32,585 nt of DNA from an uncultured Oscillospiraceae bacterium. Lineage in GTDB: Bacteria > Bacillota > Clostridia > Oscillospirales > Ruminococcaceae. The translations under genes were made by a program, and so were the position numbers. The stretch lies in NCBI GenBank assembly GCA_910583935.1, contig CAJTZM010000020.1:1-32585 (forward strand), in the 5' to 3' direction. Positions 7,542 to 15,478 of the stretch are shown here, one piece after another (position 1 is the first letter of the stretch; each line of letters begins with the position of its first letter). The notes beneath the pieces are model-generated. The model saw only the letters and a program-made list of their open reading frames with translations, was not told the DNA's origin and ran no database searches.

Positions 7542-8663
7542 TCAGCGAAAATACATAAACAGCTGGCATTTCATCATGCCGTTGTAAAGCTTGCGCCGCC
7601 GGTCGGCCGTCCGGCCGAAAATCGGCTCAAAATCCTCGTGGGGGCTGATGATATAGTACTTTTTGTCCCGACTCGGGACAAAAACCTGGCCCATTTTCTG
7701 GTAGAGCGCTTCCGCCTCCTTAATCTCCAAAAGCCGCTTTCCATAGGGCGGGTTACAGACCACAATCGCCCGGTCCGGCAGGGGGGCGAACTGGGAAATA
7801 TCCTGCGCCTTGGCGCGGATGTGGGCGGAAACCCCCGCCTTTTTGGCGTTGGCCAAGGTCAGCTCTGCCGCCTGCGGGTCGATGTCATAGCCGTAGGCGC
7901 GGATCTTCGCGTCCCGCTTCACCAGGTCCAGCGCCTCGCTTCGCGCCTGCTTCCAAACGTCGGCGGGAATGCAGTCCCACCTTTCGGCGGCAAAGCGCCG
8001 GTTAATGCCGGGCGCGATGTTCATCCCCTTTAAAAGCGCCTCGATTAACAGGGTGCCGGAGCCGCAGAAGGGGTCGTACAGCACCGAATCGTCATACAGC
8101 CGGGTAAAATCGACGATGCCGGCGGCCAGCGTCTCTTTAATCGGCGCCAGCAAAGAGGTCTGCCGGTACCCGCGCTTGTGCAGGCCCGGGCCGGAGGTAT
8201 CCAGAAAGATGGTGACAATATTTTTGCGGATGGAAAATTGAATTTGGTGCTGGGGACCGGTTTCGGTAAACCAGCTTTGATGATACTGCCGCTCCAGCCG
8301 CTTGACCACCGCCCGCTTGACGATGGACTGGCAGTCCGGAACGCTGGCAAGCTGAGAGTTGAGAGACCAGCCCTTTACGGGAAAAGCGTCGTCCTTGCCC
8401 AGATACGCCTCGAAGGGGATGTTCAAAACCCCCTGGAACAGCTCCTCAAAGGTTTCGGCGCGAAAGGAATCCAGTACCACCAGCACCCGCTCCGCCGTGC
8501 GCAGCCAAAGGTTGGTTTTGGCCAGCATTTGCCAGTCGCCGGTGTAGGTGACCTTGCCGTCGGAAACCTCGATATTTTTTGCGCCGATTTTTTTTAACTC
8601 GCCGGACAAAACGCTCTCTAAGCCAAATAAACAGGGGGCCGCCATTTTAATCGTGTGCATCAT
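7542..8663 (-). CDS. THUMP-domain 23S rRNA guanine-N2 methyltransferase (RlmL/YpsC family)
   Basis: A 373-residue RNA methyltransferase. Residues about 1-160 hold the ferredoxin-like/THUMP RNA-binding part (start KMAAPCLFGLESVLSGELKKIG). The Rossmann methyltransferase follows, with DPFCGSGT (197-204, SAM binding) and the catalytic NPPYGKRL (304-311) typical of N2-guanine methylation. The frame extends upstream to 8783, but AAAGGGTGT just before the double ATG at 8663/8660 and the family N-terminus favour the start given. In Escherichia coli, RlmL modifies G2445 of 23S rRNA; the Firmicutes homologue is expected to do the same. It has its own promoter. Confidence 0.9.
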   Translation of the reverse strand: MMHTIKMAAPCLFGLESVLSGELKKIGAKNIEVSDGKVTYTGDWQMLAKTNLWLRTAERVLVVLDSFRAETFEELFQGVLNIPFEAYLGKDDAFPVKGWSLNSQLASVPDCQSIVKRAVVKRLERQYHQSWFTETGPQHQIQFSIRKNIVTIFLDTSGPGLHKRGYRQTSLLAPIKETLAAGIVDFTRLYDDSVLYDPFCGSGTLLIEALLKGMNIAPGINRRFAAERWDCIPADVWKQARSEALDLVKRDAKIRAYGYDIDPQAAELTLANAKKAGVSAHIRAKAQDISQFAPLPDRAIVVCNPPYGKRLLEIKEAEALYQKMGQVFVPSRDKKYYIISPHEDFEPIFGRTADRRRKLYNGMMKCQLFMYFR

Positions 8664-8715
8664 ACACCCTTTATCCTTCATTTTTCTGCGGATTTGCCGT
8701 GAATCCGGCAACTTT

Positions 8716-8744
8716 ATTATACCAGCTTTTTGGGAAAAATGTAA
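8716..8744 (-). promoter_or_regulatory. Sigma-A-type promoter for the rRNA methyltransferase
   Basis: TTACAT (8744-8739) and TATAAT (8721-8716) on the minus strand, 17-bp spacer, leader about 50 nt. Confidence 0.6.
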
Positions 8745-8806
8745 GCGGAAATTTTCTGGATCCGTCCTGTAACGCCGCCGCAAAATCCCCCCATATGGGC
8801 CGCTGT

Positions 8807-9517
8807 TTAAAAAAGAACCTTGTACCGCAGGCGCAGATAGGACCCCTCCAGCTGCCGAACGCTTTCCAGGCGCAATACGCCCAGCCCGGAAAGTCCGCCG
8901 GGGCTGGTGATGGACCGGCCGTCTATAAGGGTGGAGGTATCCTTTCCGCCCACCAGCACCGGCGCCACCACCAGGTCAATGTAATCCAGCAGCTTTTCCC
9001 GCAAAAACAGCTCGTTCAGCGTTCCGCCGCTTTGGATGGTGATCCGCTGGCAGCCAAACTCCTTTTTTAAGGATTCCAGCGCACCGGTCAGATCCAGCTC
9101 CGGCTGAAGGAGGATATGCAGGTTTTCCGACGCGACGTCAAAGGCCGGATGCGTTTGATTGGAGGTCACCAGGACAAACTGCTGGGAGCGGGCGCAGAAA
9201 TACCGAACGCCATGCTCGGTAAGATGGTGGTTGTCAATCAAAACAAAGGAAACCGGCGTTTTCTCCGGCATTTCCTTTTGGTTTACCCCCATTTTTTCCT
9301 GCACTCTTCCGGAATTCAGCGACCACAAATCGGTGGTCTGTTCTATGTCGTAATATTGCCGGAGCCCCTCCCGAACCCCGGGGATGCGGGGAAGATCCCG
9401 GTCGAAATCCAGGCGGTCTGTTGCGCCGGTGGTGATCTTTCCATCCACCGACATCAGCAAAAACAGGGTCGTTACAGGGCGCTGTATCGCGTTCGATCGT
9501 TTTTGCAGCTGGCTCAC
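8807..9517 (-). CDS. RibD C-terminal domain / dihydrofolate-reductase-like reductase
   Basis: About 236 residues of the RibD_C (bacterial bifunctional deaminase-reductase C-terminal) fold, an NADPH-dependent reductase family. Seen are 'T-T-L-F-L-L-M-S-V-D-G-K-I-T-T-G' near the N-terminus, 'I-Q-S-G-G-T-L-N-E-L-F-L-R-E' (about 160-173) and 'L-V-V-A-P-V-L-V-G-G-K-D' (about 182-193). The deaminase half of RibD is absent, so this is a stand-alone reductase whose substrate is unknown. The start is uncertain: the GTG at 9517 overlaps the AAGGAAG motif too closely, and a CTG nine bases later would fit better. It follows hpf, separated by a hairpin. Confidence 0.82.
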   Translation of the reverse strand: MSQLQKRSNAIQRPVTTLFLLMSVDGKITTGATDRLDFDRDLPRIPGVREGLRQYYDIEQTTDLWSLNSGRVQEKMGVNQKEMPEKTPVSFVLIDNHHLTEHGVRYFCARSQQFVLVTSNQTHPAFDVASENLHILLQPELDLTGALESLKKEFGCQRITIQSGGTLNELFLREKLLDYIDLVVAPVLVGGKDTSTLIDGRSITSPGGLSGLGVLRLESVRQLEGSYLRLRYKVLF

Positions 9518-9540
9518 TTCCTTTCTTTATAAACGACGAG

Positions 9541-9573
9541 TGCGGGCAGTGTGAACCTTCCACACTGCCCGCA
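9541..9573. other. Strong 13-bp hairpin between hpf and the RibD-C gene
   Basis: TGCGGGCAGTGTG pairs perfectly with CACACTGCCCGCA around a 7-nt loop. In the minus-strand transcript it begins 14 nt after the hpf stop and is not followed by a T run, so it is not a classic terminator. It could stabilise the hpf 3' end or limit read-through into the reductase gene. Confidence 0.6.
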
Positions 9574-9587
9574 CAGGGTTTGCAGGC

Positions 9588-10112
9588 TTATTCGGTTTCC
9601 GGCACCAGCAGGCCGTAGTCACCGCTGCGGCGGGAATAGACGACGTTGATCTCACCCGAATCCGCGTTGCGGAACATAAAGAATGTGTGTCCCAAAAGAT
9701 TCATCTGCAAGATCGCCTCCTCCTCGGTCATCGGCTTTACCGGGAAGGTTTTGACCTTTACGACATGGACGTTTTCCTCTTCGTAGGCCGGTTCGTCGGC
9801 TACCGGCTCCACAAAGGCGTTGGAGCGCAGCCGCTTTTGCAGCTTGGATTTGTTGCGGATGATCTGCTTCATCAAGGAATCGGTAACCGATTCCAGCGAA
9901 TCAATTCGGTCGCCGGTGGTTTTTTCCGCCCGGAAGAACATGCCCATAGACTGGATGGTGATTTCCACCGTCTCCCGGTCCCGTTCGTTGGTGACGACGA
10001 CTATTGCAGAGGCATCGTCGAAAAAGCGGTCGAATTTGGCCAGCTTTTTCTCAACCCGTTCTTTAAAAGAATCCTTTACCGTTGTTTTTCTGGCGGTAAT
10101 TACAATATGCAT
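9588..10112 (-). CDS. hpf: Ribosome hibernation-promoting factor, long form
   Basis: A 174-residue long HPF (RaiA/YvyD family). The N-terminal domain (about 1-95, MHIVITARKTTVKDSFKERV... RNKSKLQKRL) binds the decoding centre of the 30S subunit. An acidic linker leads to the C-terminal dimerisation domain (about 120-174, 'V-K-V-K-T-F-P-V-K-P-M-T-E-E-E-A-I-L-Q-M-N-L-L-G-H-T-F-F-M-F'), which joins two 70S ribosomes into 100S particles in stationary phase. Length is slightly short of the usual 180-190. A clear sigma-A-like promoter lies upstream. Identification is near certain. Confidence 0.96.
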   Translation of the reverse strand: MHIVITARKTTVKDSFKERVEKKLAKFDRFFDDASAIVVVTNERDRETVEITIQSMGMFFRAEKTTGDRIDSLESVTDSLMKQIIRNKSKLQKRLRSNAFVEPVADEPAYEEENVHVVKVKTFPVKPMTEEEAILQMNLLGHTFFMFRNADSGEINVVYSRRSGDYGLLVPETE

Positions 10113-10186
10113 ACATTCAACCCCTTTGATTTAATCGTCCCATAAAGCCGCCGCAAAAAAGAGCCATGCGGATACTTTATATACTT

Positions 10187-10214
10187 ATTATACCATTTTA
10201 TTTGGAAAAATCAA
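10187..10214 (-). promoter_or_regulatory. Sigma-A-type promoter for hpf
   Basis: TTGATT (10214-10209) and TATAAT (10192-10187) on the minus strand with a 16-bp spacer. The roughly 95-bp AT-rich stretch after it is otherwise empty up to the toxin module. Confidence 0.65.
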
Positions 10215-10329
10215 ATCTTTTTTAGGAAAAAGATACATTCTGGGGCGCGGGAAAGGATTGCGCAAAAAAACCGCTGGTTCAAAACCGCGGCTGCTTGATT
10301 GCGCTTTGACTTAGAGGTCGCTGCTTTTC

Positions 10330-10358
10330 TTGCGTTTTTCGGCCCTTTCTGCTAAGAT
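10330..10358 (+). promoter_or_regulatory. Promoter of the degraded toxin mRNA (module copy 3)
   Basis: TTGCGT (10330-10335) and TAAGAT (10353-10358), 17-bp spacer. Six bases later comes the conserved block GGCGCTGTCGCATTCGGCAG that also begins the toxin mRNAs of copies 1 and 2. Confidence 0.5.
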
Positions 10359-10422
10359 GGCTGTGGCGCTGTCGCATTCGGCAGGCGGTTTGTCACTCCC
10401 CTTTTGAAAGGGGGTGATGCCT

Positions 10423-10510
10423 ATGGTTACATACGAAGGGCCTTTTTGCGTTCTCTCTTGTGATCCTGAGCGTTGTAACGCTGGTTTACCAGATTTGCAA
10501 AAGAAAATGA
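10423..10510 (+). pseudogene. Small holin-like hydrophobic toxin, frame broken by one base (module copy 3)
   Basis: The ATG at 10423 opens MVTYE, the usual start of small Firmicutes holin-like toxins. One base on, the other frame reads LFAFSLVILSVVTLVYQI then CKRK and TGA at 10508-10510, a textbook membrane helix with basic end. The span is 88 nt instead of the 87 expected for a 28-residue peptide. Removing one G of the GGG at 10438-10440 restores the whole protein. A hairpin CCCCTTTtgAAAGGGG covers the ribosome binding site AAAGGGGGTGA. The convergent antisense RNA gene and its promoter look intact. It is an inactivated copy of the modules at 22.7 and 23.1 kb, unless the extra base is a sequencing error. 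Confidence 0.6.
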
Positions 10511-10592
10511 CCGCCCCACGCCTCAAGTGTAGCGGTCAGATTCTTTTGATCCATCTCTGAGGACAAACCGTCTGCCGACAGCGCCTCTTTGT
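10500..10592 (-). ncRNA. Predicted antisense RNA antitoxin of module copy 3
   Basis: Predicted transcript of about 90 nt from the promoter at 10627-10599. It begins with the block AAAGAGGCGCTGTC shared with the other two copies and ends with a terminator stem TGACCGC/GCGGTCA (10538-10532 with 10514-10508) and TTTTCTTTT. Its 3' end runs antisense over the last codons of the toxin. RNA class and role are inferred from layout. Confidence 0.55.
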
Positions 10593-10598
10593 GCTCTT

Positions 10599-10627
10599 AG
10601 TATACGCCGTTTGCGCACAATTGTCAA
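10599..10627 (-). promoter_or_regulatory. Strong promoter of the antisense RNA (module copy 3)
   Basis: Perfect TTGACA (10627-10622), 17-bp spacer, TATACT (10604-10599); the surrounding bases match the corresponding promoters at 22.7 and 23.05 kb. Confidence 0.7.
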
Positions 10628-10632
10628 CTGCG

Positions 10633-10658
10633 AAAAGACTGGGAAAGGCCAGTCTTTT
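10633..10658. terminator. Bidirectional terminator after the M3 peptidase gene
   Basis: AAAAGACTGG pairs with CCAGTCTTTT around GAAAGG; T-rich on both strands. It ends minus-strand transcription from the peptidase and insulates the antisense RNA promoter that starts just beyond it. Confidence 0.8.
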
Positions 10659-10679
10659 GTTTTTCTCGTGAAAAACCCT

Positions 10680-12503
10680 TTAGGAAAAGGATGTTAGAAA
10701 ATAGCCGCCCAAATTCTCTGCAAGGGCTTGGAGCGTTTCCTCGCGGAAAATGTTCTCCAGTCCGGCAAGGGCCAGCGAATCGGGCAGGTTCACGTCGTTG
10801 GGAATATCCACAAACCGGATGTAGGAGGCGAAGGCTTGGTCCCAATCCTCCTGGGAATCCTGCCAGAAGCCCAGCGCTACCACGCCGCTTAAAGCGTATT
10901 CAATATAGTACATGGGCTGCTCAAACAGATGGTGGATATCCACCCAATCCAGGCCGTTTTCTAAAAAGGAAAGGCCCAGATAATCCACCTCGCCGAAATA
11001 CGCCTGCTCCAGCTGGGCGTATAAAGCGTTGCGCTCCTCGTGAGTCATGGCCGGCTGCTCGTAGATTTTGTGCTGGAATTCGTCTACCATGGTAGCGGAC
11101 AGGATGGTATGAAACATCTGGAACACATTGGATTTTTCCGCCGCGTCCGGGTCGGTGTAAATGCGGTCCAGCCAGGGACTGGCCAAAAGCTCCAGCGTTT
11201 GGGAATGAATCTCCGAAATGTCGGACCCCTGCAGATCCTGCTCCAGTACCCGCAGGTCTCCGGTGCGGAAAAAGTTAAGCGCGTGGCCCATTTCGTGGAT
11301 ATAGGTGCCGGCGTCGTCGTAATTCGAGAGGACATAGGGCTCCTGCCAGCCGTAGAAATAGGTGGTGAACGCGCCGGAGGCTTTATTGGGCGCACTGGTC
11401 AGATCATATAAATGGTTGCGGGTCATGTAGTCGATCATCTCGCGGGTTTCGGGCGAAAGGTCCTGCAATATGCCCACAGCGATCTGTACAAGCTGCTGCG
11501 CACTGATGATGGTCTGCAGATAAGAGACGTTGACCTGCTCCGGCAAAGGGGAGGCGTACTCAAACAGATTCAGCGTCCGACCCAAGCGCTGGGCCGCCCG
11601 GTCCTTCAGCTGCCGGTAGACGGGGACAAGATACGCCTTGACCCATTGGCGGAAGTCTTCGATCTGCCTCTGGCTGTAGCCCCGGTAGGACCGGTTAAAA
11701 TAATAGTAGTCCAGATAGCTGTCAAAGCCGGCGGCCTTGGCTATTTGGACCCGCAGCTCCACCAGCTGGGAATAAATTTCGCCGCACTGCCGGTTGAACT
11801 GGCTGTAATAGCGGTCCAGCAGCTGCTTGGCGATCTGCTGGTCCTCCGCCTGGCCAAAGCGCAGAAAATAATACATGTCGCTGACGGTGAGGGACCGCTG
11901 TTCGGTTTCAAACACCGTAGCCTGCGACAAAAGCTGGGTGTATTGGGTGGTCAGGCGGTTTTCCTCCAGCTCCAGCTCCAGCTGCTGCTCCGAATAATTT
12001 TTTGCGCTGGTGTCCATGGCTTCCAAAACGTGGGGGCCCACCATGCTTTCCAGCTGACCGCGGTAGGGCGACGAAACAATCGACCGGGTCAGCTCGATGG
12101 AGGCGGGGCGCAGCCGGGACATAAAATCCTGCATATATTGGTAATTGGCGGCGTTGTCTTCATTGGTGGTGTCGAGACTGAAAAGGACGTTGGAGAGGGT
12201 GAACATGTTGTAATATTCCCGGCACAGCTGGGTCTCCTCCTCCCAAACGGACATCACCTCTTCGGCGGATTGGGCCTTTTGCACCCGTTCGGCAAAATCC
12301 TTGTACCGGGCGATGGTTTCATCCAGGTCAGGCTGGACGTATTCCATCTGTTCAAAGGGGACCTCGGTCCGGTTTGCCGGCGGCTGGTCAAAGCCCAGCG
12401 GACGGGAATATTCGGCCAAAGAGGACGGCTGGTCCGAATTGGTCCGGGCGCAGCCGCTGAAAAGCAAAAGCAGCGCCAGAAAAATGGAAAGCATTCGTTT
12501 CAT
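10680..12503 (-). CDS. M3 family oligoendopeptidase-like lipoprotein
   Basis: About 607 residues: a lipoprotein signal (MKRMLSIFLALLLLFSGC, lipobox Cys18) followed by a zinc metallopeptidase of the M3/PepF type. The active site HEMGH (H403, E404, H407) lies in 'Y-D-D-A-G-T-Y-I-H-E-M-G-H-A-L-N-F-F', and a downstream glutamate in SEIHSQTLELL is the probable third zinc ligand. PepF enzymes are usually cytoplasmic, so a membrane-anchored, extracellular version is the notable feature; it would trim peptides outside the cell. The ATG at 12503 was chosen because GGAGG is 11 bases upstream; the ATG at 12512 is only two bases from it. The gene follows the flavin reductase by 74 bp. Confidence 0.88.
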   Translation of the reverse strand: MKRMLSIFLALLLLFSGCARTNSDQPSSLAEYSRPLGFDQPPANRTEVPFEQMEYVQPDLDETIARYKDFAERVQKAQSAEEVMSVWEEETQLCREYYNMFTLSNVLFSLDTTNEDNAANYQYMQDFMSRLRPASIELTRSIVSSPYRGQLESMVGPHVLEAMDTSAKNYSEQQLELELEENRLTTQYTQLLSQATVFETEQRSLTVSDMYYFLRFGQAEDQQIAKQLLDRYYSQFNRQCGEIYSQLVELRVQIAKAAGFDSYLDYYYFNRSYRGYSQRQIEDFRQWVKAYLVPVYRQLKDRAAQRLGRTLNLFEYASPLPEQVNVSYLQTIISAQQLVQIAVGILQDLSPETREMIDYMTRNHLYDLTSAPNKASGAFTTYFYGWQEPYVLSNYDDAGTYIHEMGHALNFFRTGDLRVLEQDLQGSDISEIHSQTLELLASPWLDRIYTDPDAAEKSNVFQMFHTILSATMVDEFQHKIYEQPAMTHEERNALYAQLEQAYFGEVDYLGLSFLENGLDWVDIHHLFEQPMYYIEYALSGVVALGFWQDSQEDWDQAFASYIRFVDIPNDVNLPDSLALAGLENIFREETLQALAENLGGYFLTSFS

Positions 12504-12577
12504 TCCAATCATCACCTCCAGAAAATTGGGAAAAAGGGCCGGCCGGCAGAAAGAACCGGTCAGCGGCGGATTCGCCC

Positions 12578-13180
12578 CTACCGAACGGTTTGCGGCTTAT
12601 TTTTTTGCCGTCCGCTGTTCGTTTTTTTGCGGACCGAGCAGCCGAAGCTGCCAAGCCGGCGGCCCTGGGCAAAGTATTCGCCGTGGGAATAGGATAAAAG
12701 GCCGCACCGGGAAAGATGCAGCTTTCCCTTTTCGTCTAACAGGGTCTCGTCCACATCCACCGCCTCGATTTTCGCTAGGAACATATGGTGGGAGCCCAGA
12801 GGAAGAATCTGGGTTACACGGCATTCCAGCGAAAGGGGGCTTTCGGCGATCATCGGGCAGGAAAGGGCCGAGGCCGGCTCCGGCGTCAGCCCGGCCAGGG
12901 CGAACTTGTCGGTATCCCGCCCGGATTTGACGCCGCACAGGTCGGTGGCGCGGATTAGGGCGGCGGTGGTCAGGTTGATGACAAATTCCCCGCTTTGTTC
13001 AATCAGGCTGTGGGAAAACCGCTCCTTTCGCACCGAAATGTAGGTCATGGCCGGGTCGGAATTGACAATCCCCGTCCACGCGATGGTGAGGACGTTGGGC
13101 TTCTCCATGGTCCCGCAGGATACTAAAACCGCCGGCAAGGGGGACAGAAGGGTACCGGGCTTCCAAACAATTTTAGACAT
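12578..13180 (-). CDS. Flavin reductase-like FMN-binding protein
   Basis: A 200-residue member of the flavin reductase-like split-barrel family (FMN-binding). Typical features are the start 'W-K-P-G-T-L-L-S-P-L-P-A-V-L-V-S-C-G', 'N-V-L-T-I-A-W-T-G-I-V-N-S-D-P-A-M' and 'S-V-R-K-E-R-F-S-H' (flavin phosphate contact). 'E-F-V-I-N-L' is also seen. It ends with a short basic tail (SVRKKTNSGRQKNK). Such proteins use NAD(P)H to reduce free or bound flavin; partners are unknown. AAAGGAG precedes the ATG at 13180; the longer open frame has no start signal. It diverges from nrdR with back-to-back promoters. Confidence 0.88.
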   Translation of the reverse strand: MSKIVWKPGTLLSPLPAVLVSCGTMEKPNVLTIAWTGIVNSDPAMTYISVRKERFSHSLIEQSGEFVINLTTAALIRATDLCGVKSGRDTDKFALAGLTPEPASALSCPMIAESPLSLECRVTQILPLGSHHMFLAKIEAVDVDETLLDEKGKLHLSRCGLLSYSHGEYFAQGRRLGSFGCSVRKKTNSGRQKNKPQTVR

Positions 13181-13277
13181 AATCGAAACTCCTTTATCTC
13201 GTGCCGCAGGGCCGGCCGCCGCCTGCCCTGCGCTGTTTTGCCGGGACGACAGGTCCGCAGCCGATGCAATCCATCTT

Positions 13278-13306
13278 ATTATAATCGTTCCCCAAATGCA
13301 ATACAA
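13278..13306 (-). promoter_or_regulatory. Sigma-A-type promoter for the flavin reductase
   Basis: TTGTAT (13306-13301) and TATAAT (13283-13278) on the minus strand with a 17-bp spacer; leader about 90 nt. Confidence 0.6.
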
Positions 13307-13319
13307 TTGTACAAAAAAC

Positions 13320-13348
13320 TTGTTTTTTTGCCGCCGCGTTGCTATACT
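13320..13348 (+). promoter_or_regulatory. Sigma-A-type promoter for nrdR
   Basis: TTGTTT (13320-13325) and TATACT (13343-13348), 17-bp spacer, about 40 nt before the nrdR start codon. Confidence 0.55.
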
Positions 13349-13394
13349 GTGGGAGGAAACCGAGAATGCAGCGATCCAAAACGGAGGAATCACA

Positions 13395-13844
13395 ATGAAA
13401 TGTCCATTCTGCGGGTATCACGACAGCAAGGTAATCGACTCCAGGGCAGTGGACGACCGGATTCGCAGACGGCGCGAATGCCTGCAGTGCGCCAAACGGT
13501 TCACCACCTATGAGTCGGTGGAGACCACGCCCCTTATCGTCATCAAAAAGGACCAGTCCCGGGAAGGGTTTGACCGGACCAAGCTGTTAAACGGCTTGCT
13601 GCGCGCCTGCGAAAAGCGCTCGGTCCCGCTGGAGACCATTGAGCGGGTCGCAGACGAGATCGAGGCGGACCTGCTGAACGCACTGGACCGGGAGGTCACC
13701 TCCTACCGCATTGGCGAGCTGGCCATGGAAAAGCTTAAAAGGGTGGACGAGGTGGCGTATGTGCGGTTCGCCTCGGTTTACCGGCAGTTTGCCGACGTGC
13801 AGACCTTTATGGCGGAGTTAAAAAATCTTTTAAAGGAAAAATAG
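13395..13844 (+). CDS. nrdR: Transcriptional repressor NrdR
   Basis: A 149-residue NrdR: a zinc ribbon with C3, C6, C29 and C32 (MKCPFCG ... CLQC), then an ATP-cone from about residue 49 that senses ATP/dATP. It represses ribonucleotide reductase genes when dATP is high. Length and motif order are standard. GGAGG is eight bases before the ATG; the longer open frame starting upstream is discarded. No ribonucleotide reductase gene or clear NrdR box pair is in the window. Confidence 0.97.
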   Translation: MKCPFCGYHDSKVIDSRAVDDRIRRRRECLQCAKRFTTYESVETTPLIVIKKDQSREGFDRTKLLNGLLRACEKRSVPLETIERVADEIEADLLNALDREVTSYRIGELAMEKLKRVDEVAYVRFASVYRQFADVQTFMAELKNLLKEK

Positions 13845-13965
13845 GCCGGTTTCACGCCAGGATGGCAGGCCGCCGTCCGCCGGGCCTATTGAGTGTATGA
13901 TGCGGACACGCGCTCCCATTCCCCGCCCGGCCGGAATTTGCCGGACCCAAAAGGGGATATCCCGC

Positions 13966-14030
13966 AAAAAACCGGCAGAGCGCTTTGGAGGGCTTTTTGT
14001 ACGCCCTTCCAAGCGTCCGCCGGTTTTTTT
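13966..14030. terminator. Bidirectional terminator between nrdR and the aminotransferase
   Basis: A long hairpin: AAAAAACCGGC (13966-13976) with GCCGGTTTTTT, plus inner pairing CGCTT/AAGCG and GGAGGGC/GCCCTTCC. T-rich on both sides, suiting the converging genes. The roughly 120 bp between the nrdR stop and this hairpin show no gene. Confidence 0.85.
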
Positions 14031-14047
14031 AGGGGGTCCATTCTATT

Positions 14048-15445
14048 TTATTGGGCCATGGGCAATGGGGCCTTTTGGGGTGCTGCTTCCTGCCCGGCCG
14101 TTTGGGCCATCATTTTTTCCGCCGCCGCGATTTTCACGCACAGACAAAGGATCTTCGCGGCGCTTTCCAGCTCCTCCAGCGAAGGGTAGGTGGGCGCGAT
14201 GCGGATATTGGTATCGTCCGGGTCAATGCCGCAGGGGAAGGTGGAGCCCGCCGGGGTCATGACAACGCCGGCCTCCCGGCAGAGGGAGACGACTCGCTTT
14301 GCGCAGCCGGGCTGGGTATCTAACGAAATAAAGTATCCTCCCTTGGGGCGGGTCCAGCGGGCGATGCCGCAGCAGCCCAGCTCCTCCTCCAGAATCCGCT
14401 CCACCAGCTGGAATTTGGGATAGATCAGCTGCGCGTGCTTTTCCATGTGGGCCAAAACGCCCGCCTCGTCCCGGAAAAAGCGCACGTGCCGCAGCTGGTT
14501 CATCTTGTCGTTGCCGATGGTCTGAACGGTCATATGCATTTTGATATTCTGGATGTTGTGGAACGAAGCGCCCATGGCCGCCAGTCCCGAACCGGGATAG
14601 CTGATTTTTGAGGTGGAGCAGAAGATAAAGACCATATCCTCCCTGCCGTTTTTCCGGGCCTCTAAAAAAAGGTTCAAGAGCGGGACCTGTTCCTCGGTCA
14701 GCTCGTGGATAAAATAGGCGTTATCCCAAAAGATGCGAAAATCCGGCGCCTTGGGGGAAAGCCTGGCGAACCGCCGCACCACCTGGTCCGAATAGGTAAG
14801 CCCCGAGGGGTTGGAGAATTTCGGCACGCACCAAATGCCCTTAATGCTGTCGTCCTCCCGGACCAGCCGCTCCACCAGGTCCATGTCCGGACCGTCCTCG
14901 TTCATGGGGATATTGATCATCTCAATGCCGAAATGCTGGCAGATGGCAAAGTGACGGTCGTAGCCGGGAACCGGGCAGAGAAATTTCACCTTTTTAAGGC
15001 GGCACCAGGGCTCAGGGGACCCATACACCCCATGGAGCATGGCCCGGGCGACGGTATCGTACATCATACTAAGGCTGGAGTTGCCGCCTACGATCATGTT
15101 TTCCGCCGGCAGGCCCAAAAGCCCGCCCATCAGCTGCTTGGCCTCCGGAATGCCGTCCAGACAGCCGTAGTTGCGGCAGTCGGTGCCGTCGGCGGTGGCC
15201 AGGTCGCTTTGACTGCTTAAAACGTCCAGCATAGGTGCCGAAAGGGCCAGCTGGTCCGGCCCCGGCTTTCCGCGGGACATATCCAGCCTTTTACCCTTGC
15301 GTTTATAAGCCTCGTATTCCTTTTTATAATGGTTCATCCATGCAGCAAGCCCATCGGCAGACGCCGGAGAGCCCGGCCGGTCCTCCTGGGCTTCGGCCAG
15401 ATAATGCGTTGCAAGAAACATCGAAATATCCTTCCTATTCTGCAT
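14048..15445 (-). CDS. PLP-dependent aminotransferase, aspartate aminotransferase subgroup Ic type
   Basis: About 465 residues of fold-type I PLP enzyme. Seen are 'R-L-D-M-S-R-G-K-P-G-P-D-Q-L' near the N-terminus and 'N-Y-G-C-L-D-G-I-P-E-A' (cofactor phosphate/substrate region). Further on are 'F-S-N-P-S-G-L-T-Y' and the Schiff-base lysine in FCSTSKISYPGSG. 'R-P-K-G-G-Y-F-I-S-L-D' and 'N-I-R-I-A-P-T-Y-P' are near the end. This pattern belongs to the MocR-like aspartate aminotransferase family represented by Corynebacterium AspT. An Ala/Gln/Pro-rich tail follows. Start is ambiguous: the ATG at 15445 (AGGTGG upstream) or the ATG at 15421 (GGAAGG upstream) both work. Substrate aspartate is inferred from the family. 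Confidence 0.88.
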   Translation of the reverse strand: MQNRKDISMFLATHYLAEAQEDRPGSPASADGLAAWMNHYKKEYEAYKRKGKRLDMSRGKPGPDQLALSAPMLDVLSSQSDLATADGTDCRNYGCLDGIPEAKQLMGGLLGLPAENMIVGGNSSLSMMYDTVARAMLHGVYGSPEPWCRLKKVKFLCPVPGYDRHFAICQHFGIEMINIPMNEDGPDMDLVERLVREDDSIKGIWCVPKFSNPSGLTYSDQVVRRFARLSPKAPDFRIFWDNAYFIHELTEEQVPLLNLFLEARKNGREDMVFIFCSTSKISYPGSGLAAMGASFHNIQNIKMHMTVQTIGNDKMNQLRHVRFFRDEAGVLAHMEKHAQLIYPKFQLVERILEEELGCCGIARWTRPKGGYFISLDTQPGCAKRVVSLCREAGVVMTPAGSTFPCGIDPDDTNIRIAPTYPSLEELESAAKILCLCVKIAAAEKMMAQTAGQEAAPQKAPLPMAQ

Positions 15446-15478
15446 GATCAATACCACCTAAATTCAAATTATGGCTTT

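Noticed and set aside
11412..12692. 426-residue plus-strand frame opposite the M3 peptidase
   Set aside because: Antisense shadow of the peptidase and the end of the flavin reductase; composition is not protein-like and it has no ribosome binding site.
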